This document shows, piece after piece, positions 14,858 through 21,181 of a stretch of 21,181 nucleotides of DNA. Both the position numbers and the translations under genes were made by a program. Each line of letters opens with the position of its first letter. Positions within the stretch are counted from its first letter, which is position 1. The notes below the pieces were generated by a model, which did not search any database, had not been told where the DNA came from, and was given only the letters and a program-made list of their open reading frames with translations. Origin of the DNA: an uncultured Prevotella sp. (GTDB taxonomy: Bacteria; Bacteroidota; Bacteroidia; Bacteroidales; Bacteroidaceae). The DNA lies in assembly GCA_900551985.1 (NCBI GenBank), contig URYG01000028.1, forward strand, positions 1 to 21,181, written 5' to 3'.

Positions 14858-16129
14858 ATGTGTAAGAAAGTAACACTGATATGGGCTTTGATGTGTATGT
14901 TGGCAATGACGGCGTTCGCTGCCAATAAGCGATTCACGTTGGTCATCGACCCCGGTCATGGCGGTCATGATGCCGGAGCACTCGGAGCCATATCCAAGGA
15001 AAAGAATATCAATCTTGCCGTTGCCTTGCGCTTCGGTAAGTATGTGGAGCAGAATCTCCCGGAGGTAAGAGTCATCTATACCCGCAAGACGGATGTCTTC
15101 ATCCCGCTCAATGAGCGTGCGAATATCGCCAACCGTGCCAACGCCGATCTCTTTATCTCCGTGCATACCAATGCCTTGCCGGCAGGAAAGATAGCTCGTG
15201 GCTTCGAGACCTATACCCTCGGTATGCACCGTGCCAAGGATAATCTCGATGTGGCGATGCGAGAGAACTCTGTCATCTCGATGGAGAAGGACTATCAGCA
15301 GAGGTATCAGGGATTCGATCCCCGTTCTTCTGAGAGCTATATCATCTTCGAGTTCATCCAGGGCAAGAACATGGAGCGCAGCGTAGAACTGGCTCGAATG
15401 ATTCAGCGAGGTGTCTGCGATAGTGCCAATCGTCCCGATAAGGGCGTGCATCAGGCGGGATTCCTGGTCTTGAGAGAGACTTCCATGCCGGGATGCCTCA
15501 TAGAACTGGGTTTCATCACCACTCCTGATGAAGAGCGCCTGCTCAACAACGACAGCCGCGTGGATGATATCGCCCGTGGCATCTACGAGGCTTTCGCAAA
15601 ATACAAGAATAAGTACGATAAATCGGTTTCCGTTCCTTATCGTGCCAAGGATTCCGAGGAAGTGAATATCCCGAAGATTGTTCCCGATCAGGAACCTGCG
15701 ACCAAGACTCGTGTCGTAACGAGAGTAGAGCAGCCGAAGCGTGAAGAGGCAAAGCCTGAACAGCCGGAACGTGAAGAGGCAAAGCCTGATCAGCCAAAGC
15801 GGGAAGTGAAGAAGCCGGAACCGAAGAAGGAGGTGAAGAAGGCTGAGGTAGCCGATGCACCGGTCTTCAAGCTTCAGATTTTCGTAGGTAGCAGAACTCT
15901 TCGCAAGGGCGATGCTCATTTCAAGGGCGAAACCGATTACGATAGTTTCCAGGAAGGTAATCTGGTGAAATACACCCTGGGTGCTTCCACCAATTACAAC
16001 GAGATCTATCGCCTGCGCAAGGAAAAGCTGGAGAAGTTCCCGGAGGCTTTCATCATCGCCTTCAAGAACGGACAGAAATATGACGTGAACCAGGCTATCC
16101 GGGAGTTCAAGCAGAACCGCAACCGCTAG
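14858..16129 (+). CDS. N-acetylmuramoyl-L-alanine amidase (Amidase_3) with C-terminal SPOR-like domain
   Basis: This 423-residue secreted enzyme cuts the bond between MurNAc and L-Ala in peptidoglycan, a role in daughter-cell separation or wall turnover. A signal peptide (residues 1 to about 22, ending AFAA) is followed by the zinc amidase domain (about 26-250). The zinc ligands are H34 (IDPGHGGHDAGA), E48 and H103 (ISVHTNA), and the catalytic glutamate is E216 (GCLIELGFITT). Residues about 285-330 are a proline/charge-rich linker built of 10-residue repeats. The last 90 residues (FKLQIFVGSRTLRKGD, then YRLRKEKLEKFPEAFIIAF) look like a divergent SPOR-type peptidoglycan-binding domain. It is followed 99 bases later by an mlaD-like gene, an arrangement I recall from other Bacteroidota; the gap between them holds no terminator. 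Confidence 0.92.
   Translation: MCKKVTLIWALMCMLAMTAFAANKRFTLVIDPGHGGHDAGALGAISKEKNINLAVALRFGKYVEQNLPEVRVIYTRKTDVFIPLNERANIANRANADLFISVHTNALPAGKIARGFETYTLGMHRAKDNLDVAMRENSVISMEKDYQQRYQGFDPRSSESYIIFEFIQGKNMERSVELARMIQRGVCDSANRPDKGVHQAGFLVLRETSMPGCLIELGFITTPDEERLLNNDSRVDDIARGIYEAFAKYKNKYDKSVSVPYRAKDSEEVNIPKIVPDQEPATKTRVVTRVEQPKREEAKPEQPEREEAKPDQPKREVKKPEPKKEVKKAEVADAPVFKLQIFVGSRTLRKGDAHFKGETDYDSFQEGNLVKYTLGASTNYNEIYRLRKEKLEKFPEAFIIAFKNGQKYDVNQAIREFKQNRNR
15731..15844 (+). repeat. 30-base tandem repeat coding the amidase linker
   Basis: Three in-phase 30-base units at 15731-15760, 15761-15790 and 15791-15820, and a partial fourth, encode QPKREEAKPE, QPEREEAKPD and QPKREVKKPE. The first two units are nearly identical. 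Copy number may vary between strains. Confidence 0.85.
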
Positions 16130-16228
16130 TTCCTGTACGTATCGAGCTCTCGGTCGTGCTCTTTTCGGTCAGCTTGTGATTCGTTCTATATAAATAGGTA
16201 TAATAAAAAGAATAAAATTTGAAACAAT

Positions 16229-17128
16229 ATGAAACTGACAAAGGAAATTAGGATAGCGTTGGTCGCTATTGTAGGTATCTTGGTGATGTATTTCGGAATC
16301 AACTTTCTGAAAGGCATCAACTTGTTCTCTACCAATAACACCTACTATATGACGTTTGATGACATCCAGGGTATGGGTGCTTCTACTCCTATCTATGCCG
16401 ATGGCTACAAGGTGGGTACCGTGGATCAGCTGGATTTCGACTATTCCGGAAAGGGTCCCATCAAGGTCAAGGTGGATATCAACAAGGATCTGAGAATCCC
16501 TGCAGGTAGTACCGCAGAGATTGCTAAGGATATCATGGGCAATCTCCAGGTAAGTCTCCTGCTTGCCAACAATCCCCGTGAGCGTATCGAACCGGGCGGC
16601 ATCATCCCTGGTTCGGTGAATTCCGGTATGATGGGCAAGGCTGCCGAAATGATTCCGGTGGTTGAGAAGATGCTGCCTAAGCTGGATTCCATCCTCACCA
16701 GTGTGAATGCACTCCTGGCTGATCCTGCCCTGGCTGCTTCCCTCCACAATGTGGAGACCATCACCAGCAACCTCACCGTTTCCACCCGTGAGCTGAATAC
16801 CCTGATGGCTGGATTGAACAAGCAGGTTCCGGGTATGATGAAGAAGGCGAATGGCGTTCTCGACAATACCAACCGGCTCACCTCTAATCTGGCGAGCCTC
16901 GATGTGCAGGGTACACTCGACCGTGTGAATGCCACCCTCGATGGTGCACAGAAGTTTACCGAGCAGTTGAACAGCGGAAAGGGTAGTCTGGGGCTCCTCA
17001 TGAACGATACCCGTCTCTATGAGAATCTGAACTCTACCATGTCGCATGCCGATTCTCTCGTCATCGATCTCAAGGCACATCCAAAGCGCTATGTTCACTT
17101 CTCAATTTTTGGCAAGAAAGACAAGTAA
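16229..17128 (+). CDS. MlaD/MCE family lipid-transport protein
   Basis: The 299-residue protein has one N-terminal membrane anchor (about residues 8-28, ALVAIVGILVMYFGINFL). An MCE domain follows (about residues 38-120), with ASTPIYADGYKVGTVDQLDF and LRIPAGSTAEIAKDIMGN. It ends in a long, probably helical tail rich in N, T and L heptads. In the Mla system MlaD hexamers sit on the inner membrane and pass phospholipids between it and the outer membrane, working with the ABC proteins MlaE and MlaF. Those partners are not in this window. The gene follows the amidase gene without a terminator, so the two are probably co-transcribed. The domain call is firm; the lipid substrate and partners are inferred. 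Confidence 0.9.
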   Translation: MKLTKEIRIALVAIVGILVMYFGINFLKGINLFSTNNTYYMTFDDIQGMGASTPIYADGYKVGTVDQLDFDYSGKGPIKVKVDINKDLRIPAGSTAEIAKDIMGNLQVSLLLANNPRERIEPGGIIPGSVNSGMMGKAAEMIPVVEKMLPKLDSILTSVNALLADPALAASLHNVETITSNLTVSTRELNTLMAGLNKQVPGMMKKANGVLDNTNRLTSNLASLDVQGTLDRVNATLDGAQKFTEQLNSGKGSLGLLMNDTRLYENLNSTMSHADSLVIDLKAHPKRYVHFSIFGKKDK

Positions 17129-17210
17129 AGCCTCGAAAATGCCGTTTTCATCGCATAAATAGAGAAAAAGCCAAAATAAATTTTGTCTAAATAACAAAGG
17201 CAATGTTTCA

Positions 17211-17259
17211 CGCCCCGGAATAGCTGCAGAACTTGTTGTTTTTTAGCTATTTCGGGGTG
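17211..17259 (+). repeat. 15-bp hairpin upstream of dnaA
   Basis: CGCCCCGGAATAGCT (17211-17225) pairs with AGCTATTTCGGGGTG (17245-17259) over all 15 positions, two as G-U wobbles, around a 19-base loop. No T-run follows directly, so it is not a classic terminator for mlaD. Confidence 0.6.
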
Positions 17260-17293
17260 TTTCAAAATTGTTTCACCGCCCCTAAAATGCAAT

Positions 17294-17302
17294 TGTGGAT
17301 AA
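17294..17302 (-). promoter_or_regulatory. consensus DnaA box
   Basis: TGTGGATAA on + is TTATCCACA on -, a perfect R-type DnaA box. Its core GGATAACT (17297-17304) is mirrored by AGTTATCC at 17329-17336, making an inverted pair with a 24-base spacer. DnaA binding here could control its own gene. Confidence 0.7.
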
Positions 17303-17360
17303 CTTTCTTAGTTGTTTGATTATGAGGGAGTTATCCGTGTAGTCTTAAAATATTATAAAT

Positions 17361-17390
17361 AGCCCGATTTGCTACTTTGGGCTTTTTTTT
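17361..17390 (+). terminator. weak terminator-like hairpin overlapping the dnaA promoter
   Basis: AGCCC (17361-17365) and GGGCT (17379-17383) flank a 13-base loop and are followed by a run of Ts. The stem is short. It could end leftover transcription from mlaD, and its loop carries the TTTG of the dnaA promoter. Confidence 0.4.
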
Positions 17391-17399
17391 GTAATTTTG
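17368..17399 (+). promoter_or_regulatory. dnaA promoter
   Basis: TTTG at 17368-17371 and TAATTTTG at 17392-17399 with 20 bases between match the Bacteroidota consensus. Transcription would start near 17406, giving a leader of about 70 bases. Confidence 0.7.
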
Positions 17400-17478
17400 C
17401 AGTCGATTTGCATCAAATGGTGCAATCTGATGTAGTGTTAAGGTAAAAAATCAATTAAATAAGTAGTAAATAGTGTCA

Positions 17479-18900
17479 ATGTTAGCAAGTCCAAAAGCGC
17501 TTTGGGACAATAGTCTTTTGCTTATAAAAGATAATGTGTCAGAGCAGCAATATAATACATGGTTTCGACCAATAGTCTTTGAGTCGTACAAGCCTTCGAC
17601 CAAGACTTTGTTGGTTCAAGTTCCAAGTCCATTCGTATATGAGTACTTGGAACAGAATTATGTTGGCTTGTTGAGCAAGGTCCTTCATCGCAATTTCGGC
17701 GATGGCATCCGCCTCACTTATCGGGTGGTAACGGACAAGGAGCACAGGTTGACCCAGGATGTGGAAGCTGATCCGGCTGATATTGATGAGGCTGAGCGCA
17801 AGAGATTGGCACAGCAGCCACAGACACAAGCTAACCCGGCAGAACCACAGCAGCCTGAAGACATTGACACCCAACTTGATCCGAAACTCACCTTCAATAA
17901 TTATATGGAGGGTGACAGCAATAAGCTGCCACGTTCGGTGGGATTGTCTATCGCTGAGCATCCGAATACCACGCAGTTCAACCCGATGTTCATCTATGGT
18001 CCTTCTGGTAGCGGAAAGACTCACCTGGTGAATGCCATCGGTCTGAAAACCAAGCAGATGTATCCTCAGAAGCGTGTGCTCTATGTCAGTGCCCGCCTCT
18101 TCCAGACACAATATACCGATGCGGTGCTGCATAATGCGAGCAATGATTTCATCAATTTCTACCAGTCTATTGATGTGCTCATCGTGGATGACGTGCAGGA
18201 TTGGGCAGGCAAGGCGAAGACCTTGAATACCTTCTTCCACATCTTCAATCACCTCTTCCGCAATGGAAAGCGTATCATTCTGGCAAGCGATCGACCTCCG
18301 GTAGAACTCAAGGATATGCCAGACCGACTCATCACCCGTTTCTCTTGTGGACTCGTGGCTGAGTTGGAGAAGCCGAATGTGGAACTCTGCGTGGATATCG
18401 TGAGCAACAAGGTGCGCAAGGATGGACTGAAGATTCCGAAGGATGTGGTTTCCTTCATCGCACAGACCTGCAACGGAAGTGTGCGTGATCTCCAGGGTGC
18501 CATCAATGGTTTGCTGGCTTACAGTATCGTATATAACAGCAGCATCGATATCCGACTGGCGGAGCGTGTCATCAAACGTGCCGTCAAGGTTGAGGAGAGC
18601 AACAAGGTGCTCACCCTCGATGAAATCGTGGAGGCGGTATGCAATCATTATAAGGTAACGGTGGCTGCAGTCAACAGCAAGAGCCGCAAGCGTGAGTACG
18701 TGGAGGCTCGTCAGGTGGCGATGTTCATGGCTCAGAAACTCATCAAGATGCCTGCTTCCAGAGTGGGCAAACTCATTGGTAATCGTGATCATAGCACGGT
18801 TATCCACAGTTGCTCCAAGGTAGAGGAGCGCCTGAAGATTGATGCCGAGTTCTTCGATGAACTCTCTAGTATCGAGAATGGATTGAGAGTGAAGAAATAA
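17479..18900 (+). CDS. dnaA: chromosomal replication initiator protein DnaA
   Basis: DnaA binds TTATCCACA boxes at the origin and opens DNA when bound to ATP. Read from the ATG at 17479 the protein has 473 residues. Domain I is about 1-75 (WDNSLLLIKDNVSEQQYNTW). Domain II is a Q/P-rich linker near 95-135. Domain III is the AAA+ ATPase with Walker A GPSGSGKTHL (K180), Walker B LIVDDVQDW, and SDRPPVELKDMPDRL. Domain IV is the box-binding helix-turn-helix with GNRDHSTVIHSC (D437 to V441). A GTG six bases earlier (17473) is an alternative start; the ATG is preferred by codon type and because DnaA proteins I know begin close to this point. All functional motifs are intact. The DnaA box upstream suggests autoregulation. 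Confidence 0.95.
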   Translation: MLASPKALWDNSLLLIKDNVSEQQYNTWFRPIVFESYKPSTKTLLVQVPSPFVYEYLEQNYVGLLSKVLHRNFGDGIRLTYRVVTDKEHRLTQDVEADPADIDEAERKRLAQQPQTQANPAEPQQPEDIDTQLDPKLTFNNYMEGDSNKLPRSVGLSIAEHPNTTQFNPMFIYGPSGSGKTHLVNAIGLKTKQMYPQKRVLYVSARLFQTQYTDAVLHNASNDFINFYQSIDVLIVDDVQDWAGKAKTLNTFFHIFNHLFRNGKRIILASDRPPVELKDMPDRLITRFSCGLVAELEKPNVELCVDIVSNKVRKDGLKIPKDVVSFIAQTCNGSVRDLQGAINGLLAYSIVYNSSIDIRLAERVIKRAVKVEESNKVLTLDEIVEAVCNHYKVTVAAVNSKSRKREYVEARQVAMFMAQKLIKMPASRVGKLIGNRDHSTVIHSCSKVEERLKIDAEFFDELSSIENGLRVKK

Positions 18901-18996
18901 CCACGTTATGAAAGGTTTTTCCTTTAGGAAGAGCCTGATTTGAATCAGATAAGCACGGAACCTTGGTATAGTGGTTCTCGTTTATATAAATGAAAT

Positions 18997-19040
18997 AAAA
19001 GGAAGTCGGACAAGTTTGTATTTGTCTTGGCTTCCTTTTT
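18997..19040 (+). terminator. probable terminator after dnaA
   Basis: AAAAGGAAG (18997-19005) pairs with CTTCCTTTT at 19031-19039, with an inner GACAA/TTGTC extension and a T-run at the end. The rest of the 318-base gap to the SusC gene holds the 7-base repeats below and a weak promoter. Confidence 0.7.
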
Positions 19041-19050
19041 CCGTTTGGGT

Positions 19051-19083
19051 ACTTTGAACTTTGAACTTTGAGCTTTGAACTTT
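19051..19083 (+). repeat. ACTTTGA 7-base tandem repeat
   Basis: Three exact ACTTTGA units (19051-19071), a variant GCTTTGA, and a partial unit run head to tail. A further single copy lies at 19104-19110. They sit between the dnaA terminator and the SusC promoter. Confidence 0.75.
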
Positions 19084-19173
19084 ATGATTACTATTTACTA
19101 TGAACTTTGAGATTCCTGATTCTTTTTTCGAAAGATTTTTCGGAAAATAGTTCCTCGTATCATTCTTTTTTCT

Positions 19174-19181
19174 TATATTTG
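19174..19181 (+). promoter_or_regulatory. -7 box upstream of the SusC-like gene
   Basis: TATATTTG matches TAnnTTTG and gives a leader of about 30 bases to the ATG at 19219. The -33 region has only a TTCC at the right distance, so the promoter may be weak or need an activator. Confidence 0.5.
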
Positions 19182-19218
19182 CAGTCGAAATAGATTAGAA
19201 CCTGAACTAAACGGTGAT

Positions 19219-21181
19219 ATGTTTATGGAACAGAACTTAAAACTCATAGTATATGCGCTGGGTGCGATGATGTTTGCACCCCATACCCTCTATGCTCAGT
19301 CGGTCAATATCGAAGGCTTAGACTCTTTGCGCCTATCCGGTTCGATAAGCGTGGTGGAGCCTGAACTCCTCAAGAAAGGTGTGCTGCATAATGCGCTCGA
19401 TGCCTTGAGCGGACAGACCGCCGGTGTCAACGTCACGACCAATGGCCTCGACCGCATCGCCATGCTCAATTCCGTGCGTGTCCGTGGTACCACTTCCATC
19501 ATGGGCGGCAACGATCCGCTCGTCATCATCGATGGCGTAACTTCCGATGTGGCTACGCTTGCCACCATCTATCCCGCTGATATCGAGAGCTTCACCGTAT
19601 TGAAGAATGCCAGCGAAACCGCCCTCTACGGTTCCCGTGGTGCTTCGGGTGTCATCCAGGTGAAGACCAAGAAGGGAACGGGTAGGGGATTCCAGATTTC
19701 CTACGAGGGCAACTATGGCATCGAGGCGATGTACAAGAGTATGGAAATGCTCAATGCTGCCGAATACATAGCTGCTGCCCAGAAGTATGGGTTGGAGTAT
19801 AACAACAAGGGATTTGATACCAACTTCCGCAAGGCGATTACCCGTACCGGAACCATCCAGAACCATTACCTGGCTTTCAGTGGCGGTACTCCGCAGAGCA
19901 ACTATCGCGCTTCCTTCGGCTATATCGATCATAACACCATCATCCGAAGCAAGGGCTATCGCAATCTCGTGGCTAAGATTGATGTCACCCAGAAGGCATT
20001 CGGCGACAGACTGACGGGCGATTTCGGTGTCTTCGGCTCATCTTACAAGAACAATGATATCTTCGACAGTCAGATGCTTTTCTATTCTGCCGATGCCATG
20101 AATCCTACCTATCCTTACGAAAAGCTCAATGGCAGTTGGGTGAAGAATGGGGCGGCATCTCAGGTCAATCCTCCCGGAGCCTTGCTCAAGGAGCGCAACG
20201 ACACGAAGAATCTGAACTTCAATGCCCATCTCAAGCTGAAGTATGATCTTACCAGCCATCTCAGCATTTCCGCTTTCGGTGCTTATACCTATACCTCCAA
20301 CGAGAACAACCAGTTCTGTCCTACCTGGGTGTGGGCGCAGGGCAATCTCTATCGGGGAGAATTCAAGAATGAGGAATGGCTGGGCAATGTCTCCCTCAAT
20401 TACCAGCAATCGTGGGGTGTTCATAGCCTCAAGGCGATGGTTGGTGCTGAATATCAGAAGGATATCCGCACGGGATTCTGGACTTCGGCTAAGGGATTCT
20501 CCAACAATGATATGTATTATCACAATATCGGTGCTGCTGCTTCCCGACCTTTCGGAGGTACGGATAGTAACTACGAAGACCAGGTGCTGGCTTCCGTGAT
20601 GGGCAATATCGACTATACCCTCCTCGGCAAGTATAGCCTTTCCGTTTCCATGCGTGGCGATGGATCCTCCATGGTGGGCGATGACCATACCTGGGGATTC
20701 TTCCCATCCGTCTCTCTCGCCTGGGATCTGAAGCAGGAGAAATGGCTCCGTTCCAGCCGTGAAATCACGATGCTGAAACTCCGTACGGGCTATGGCCGCT
20801 CCGGTAATCTCGGAGGAATATCTGCCTATACCACCATGAATACGGTGCGGCAGAATGGTATCGTCTCCGTCAATAGTTCGCCTACGGTGACCATGGGAAT
20901 GATCAGCAACAACAATCCCGATCTGAAGTGGGAAACGCGTGCCACCTGGAACATCGGTGCCGACCTGGGACTGTGGAACAACCGCCTGATTCTCACGGCG
21001 GAATATTACGCTTCCAAGACCACCGATATGCTCTATGCCTACGATGTGCCCGTGCCGCCGTTTGCCTACGACAAGCTGTTGGCTAACCTGGGCTCCATGA
21101 GCAACCGCGGTCTGGAAATCGGCTTCTCCATCACTCCTGTCCAGAAGAAGGAGATGGAACTGAATATCAACATGAACCTCT
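19219..21181 (+). CDS. SusC/RagA-type TonB-dependent outer-membrane receptor (3' partial)
   Basis: The frame runs open from the ATG at 19219 to the window end, giving 654 codons of a protein that is normally about 900-1050 residues. A signal peptide ends at TLYA (about residue 26). The plug domain follows almost at once: ALDALSGQTAGVNV, VRVRGTTSIMGGNDPLVIID, and NASETALYGSRGASGVIQVK are the standard SusC plug motifs. From about residue 170 alternating strands form the outer-membrane barrel. SusC proteins import glycan pieces or peptides with a SusD lipoprotein lid, whose gene would be expected just past the window. The usual N-terminal carboxypeptidase-regulatory-like domain and a clear TonB box are missing. 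An ATG at 19225 is an equal alternative start. The substrate cannot be told. Confidence 0.9.
   Translation, partial: MFMEQNLKLIVYALGAMMFAPHTLYAQSVNIEGLDSLRLSGSISVVEPELLKKGVLHNALDALSGQTAGVNVTTNGLDRIAMLNSVRVRGTTSIMGGNDPLVIIDGVTSDVATLATIYPADIESFTVLKNASETALYGSRGASGVIQVKTKKGTGRGFQISYEGNYGIEAMYKSMEMLNAAEYIAAAQKYGLEYNNKGFDTNFRKAITRTGTIQNHYLAFSGGTPQSNYRASFGYIDHNTIIRSKGYRNLVAKIDVTQKAFGDRLTGDFGVFGSSYKNNDIFDSQMLFYSADAMNPTYPYEKLNGSWVKNGAASQVNPPGALLKERNDTKNLNFNAHLKLKYDLTSHLSISAFGAYTYTSNENNQFCPTWVWAQGNLYRGEFKNEEWLGNVSLNYQQSWGVHSLKAMVGAEYQKDIRTGFWTSAKGFSNNDMYYHNIGAAASRPFGGTDSNYEDQVLASVMGNIDYTLLGKYSLSVSMRGDGSSMVGDDHTWGFFPSVSLAWDLKQEKWLRSSREITMLKLRTGYGRSGNLGGISAYTTMNTVRQNGIVSVNSSPTVTMGMISNNNPDLKWETRATWNIGADLGLWNNRLILTAEYYASKTTDMLYAYDVPVPPFAYDKLLANLGSMSNRGLEIGFSITPVQKKEMELNINMNL

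Larger units (their letters stand above)
17129..17472. promoter_or_regulatory. structured dnaA upstream region
   Basis: This 344-base gap has no gene. It holds, in order: a long hairpin (17211-17259), a near direct repeat of GTTTCACGCCCC (17205-17216) as GTTTCACCGCCCC (17270-17282), a DnaA box inside an inverted repeat (17294-17336), an AT-rich stretch near 17341-17360, a small hairpin with a T-run (17361-17390), the dnaA promoter and a leader with alternative hairpins. It is probably the autoregulatory region of dnaA. An origin is possible but not favoured, since genes on both sides read in the same direction. Confidence 0.6.

Noticed and set aside
15731..15844. CRISPR-like array
   Set aside because: The repeats are contiguous without spacers, in frame, and encode a protein linker.
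14849..15919. - strand open frame of 356 codons opposite the amidase gene
   Set aside because: Antisense shadow of an intact, well-conserved amidase; the repetitive RLCLFTLRL part simply mirrors the linker repeats.
16130..16228. Promoter in the gap before the mlaD-like gene
   Set aside because: TAAAATTTG has one base too many between TA and TTTG and no -33 element was found; co-transcription with the amidase gene is more likely.
17129..17472. Replication origin upstream of dnaA
   Set aside because: Only one perfect DnaA box plus a partial mirror is present, and flanking genes all run in one direction, so autoregulation is the simpler reading; kept only as a possibility.
17539..18807. Long - strand open frame (422 codons) opposite dnaA
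   Set aside because: Mirror frame of dnaA with His/Leu/Ile-rich composition; no domain seen.

Overview
The window reads like a chromosomal segment of a gut Bacteroidota, most likely Prevotella/Segatella (P. copri-like). Four things suggest this: promoters of the Bacteroidota type (TTTG, about 19-20 bases, TAnnTTTG) with almost no Shine-Dalgarno sites; a MurF-alanine racemase fusion; a SusC-type receptor; and protein wording I associate with Prevotella (DnaA, the ribonucleotide reductase C-terminal module, GSCFA). No database search was possible, so the genus is an inference. There are no RNA genes, insertion sequences, phage genes or CRISPR arrays that I can see. The window is mostly well-ordered core and metabolic genes, nearly all on the + strand.

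Layout. 2-4643: the C-terminal part of a YfhO-type membrane protein, an overlapping GSCFA protein, and the bifunctional MurF/Alr cell-wall enzyme, closed by a strong terminator at 4703-4738. 4785-9025: a probable uronate operon with a promoter at 4763-4792 and a terminator at 8990-9025. It holds an orphan galactitol-type PTS EIIC permease, a KduI isomerase that carries a signal peptide, and an ExuT-like MFS permease. 9096-12709: a secreted 1162-residue GH2 glycosidase with its own consensus promoter, and a terminator shared with the convergent nitroreductase gene (12757-13494, - strand). 13495-13746: a divergent promoter region with a hairpin element and duplicated -7-like boxes. 13747-14806: a stand-alone ribonucleotide reductase C-terminal module overlapping folB. 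14858-17128: a periplasmic Amidase_3 enzyme and an MlaD/MCE protein. 17129-18900: a structured upstream region, then dnaA. 19219-end: the first 654 codons of a SusC/RagA-type TonB-dependent receptor that lacks the usual N-terminal extension.

How it fits together. MurF/Alr, the amidase and MlaD deal with peptidoglycan and the envelope. GH2, SusC, the EIIC/KduI/MFS cluster and perhaps GSCFA/YfhO reflect a glycan-feeding life. The most unusual points are the exported KduI next to an orphan PTS permease, the RNR C-terminal fragment without catalytic core or zinc-finger cysteines, the structured dnaA upstream region, and short-period tandem repeats placed just after several stop codons.
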